From assembly GCF_003992665.1 (NCBI RefSeq), contig NZ_RZMX01000006.1, positions 62,001 through 126,000 of the forward strand: a DNA stretch of 64,000 nucleotides, written 5' to 3'. The notes under the pieces were generated by a model, which worked only from the letters and a program-made list of their open reading frames with translations, was not told where the DNA came from and made no database searches. A program made the translations under genes and the position numbers. The number at the start of each line of letters is the position of its first letter. Within the stretch, counting starts at the first letter, position 1. The DNA is from Pelagibacterium montanilacus. GTDB taxonomy: Bacteria > Pseudomonadota > Alphaproteobacteria > Rhizobiales > Devosiaceae. Positions 63,861-64,000 of this stretch are shown piece after piece.

Positions 63861-64000
63861 AGCCCTCGCCCGGTCCAGACGTCTGCGCCTTGGCGCCGTT
63901 CCTCGGAAACGGGCTACGCGGTGACGGGCGGGCACGGGACTCACTGTCGACAATCCACCGCCGCGCGCAGTTTCGCGGACACGATCGGGTCAGGCGCTGG
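63861..64000. other. window end, possible gene tail on the minus strand
   Basis: From 64000 to 63941 the minus strand stays open for 19 codons (PAPDPIVSAKLRAAVDCRQ) before a stop. It could be the C-terminus of a gene that begins outside the window, but it is too short to judge. Confidence 0.2.

Noticed and set aside
1-64000. Prophage, transposon, integron, CRISPR array or rRNA operon
   Set aside because: No integrase, transposase, phage structural gene, regular direct-repeat array or rRNA sequence was found on either strand.

Overview
The window reads as a high-GC alphaproteobacterial chromosome, most likely order Hyphomicrobiales and plausibly a Devosiaceae-type genome. This rests on gene content and order: LdtR next to an L,D-transpeptidase, DUF6163- and DUF6898-type small proteins, BamE / ubiquinol-cytochrome c chaperone / DUF177 / plsX / fabH / ihfA / merR, DUF2842 before heme A synthase, EcfG-type and RpoE-ChrR-type promoters, and ROS/RirA-style iron control. 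The genus is not determined. No prophage, insertion sequence, integrase, CRISPR array or rRNA operon was seen; the region is mostly core genome with an exopolysaccharide block and an iron-uptake block.

Layout. 0.1-6 kb: parC, then a minus-strand group (hemB, RDD membrane protein, leucyl/arginyl-transferase, EEP-family hydrolase). 6-9 kb: DUF6163 protein, ldtR, the transpeptidase it probably controls, and a DUF6898 protein. 9-13.6 kb: glyA, nrdR, ribD, a single reading frame joining riboflavin synthase and lumazine synthase, and nusB. 13.6-18.3 kb: bamE (minus), then the cytochrome bc1 chaperone, DUF177, plsX, fabH, ihfA and a MerR regulator. 18.3-22.1 kb: a ferric-siderophore ABC importer behind a candidate iron-responsive operator. 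22-23.6 kb: small envelope proteins, one behind an EcfG-type stress promoter, and tRNA-Pro(GGG). 23.6-32.4 kb: a kinase-like protein and divergent exopolysaccharide genes (polymerase/ligase, priming transferase, glycosyltransferase, Wza-like export protein; Wzz-like protein and a polysaccharide deacetylase). 32.4-38 kb: DUF2842, ctaA, rplM-rpsI, an ABC-2 exporter and a GT1 glycosyltransferase. 38-48.9 kb: argC, an aminotransferase, homoserine dehydrogenase with an extra N-terminal HTH-like domain, several small or unknown proteins, a divergent glpX and recJ. 49-54.5 kb: an oxidative-membrane-stress module (flavin oxidoreductase, DUF1365, cyclopropane-fatty-acid-type methyltransferase; divergently SDR, ChrR, RpoE). 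54.6-61.5 kb: SpoIIAA-like protein, M20 peptidase, a complete Mla-type lipid transporter, DUF421 protein and ArfB. 61.6-64 kb: two tRNA-Glu genes, an M15 peptidase, gloA and a double cold-shock-domain protein.

Most notable observations: two in-frame gene joinings that each keep a possible internal start (RibE-RibH, and HTH domain plus homoserine dehydrogenase); an unusually regular set of helically phased half-sites over the homoserine dehydrogenase promoter, where the protein's own HTH-like domain might bind; matching TGATCC-N18-TAA promoters on both arms of the RpoE-ChrR module, which define the regulon directly from sequence; an orphan small protein with a lasso-peptide-like leader motif; and a GlpX lacking the family's usual GEGxxDEAPML segment. 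All functional statements come from reading motifs and context; no database search was possible.
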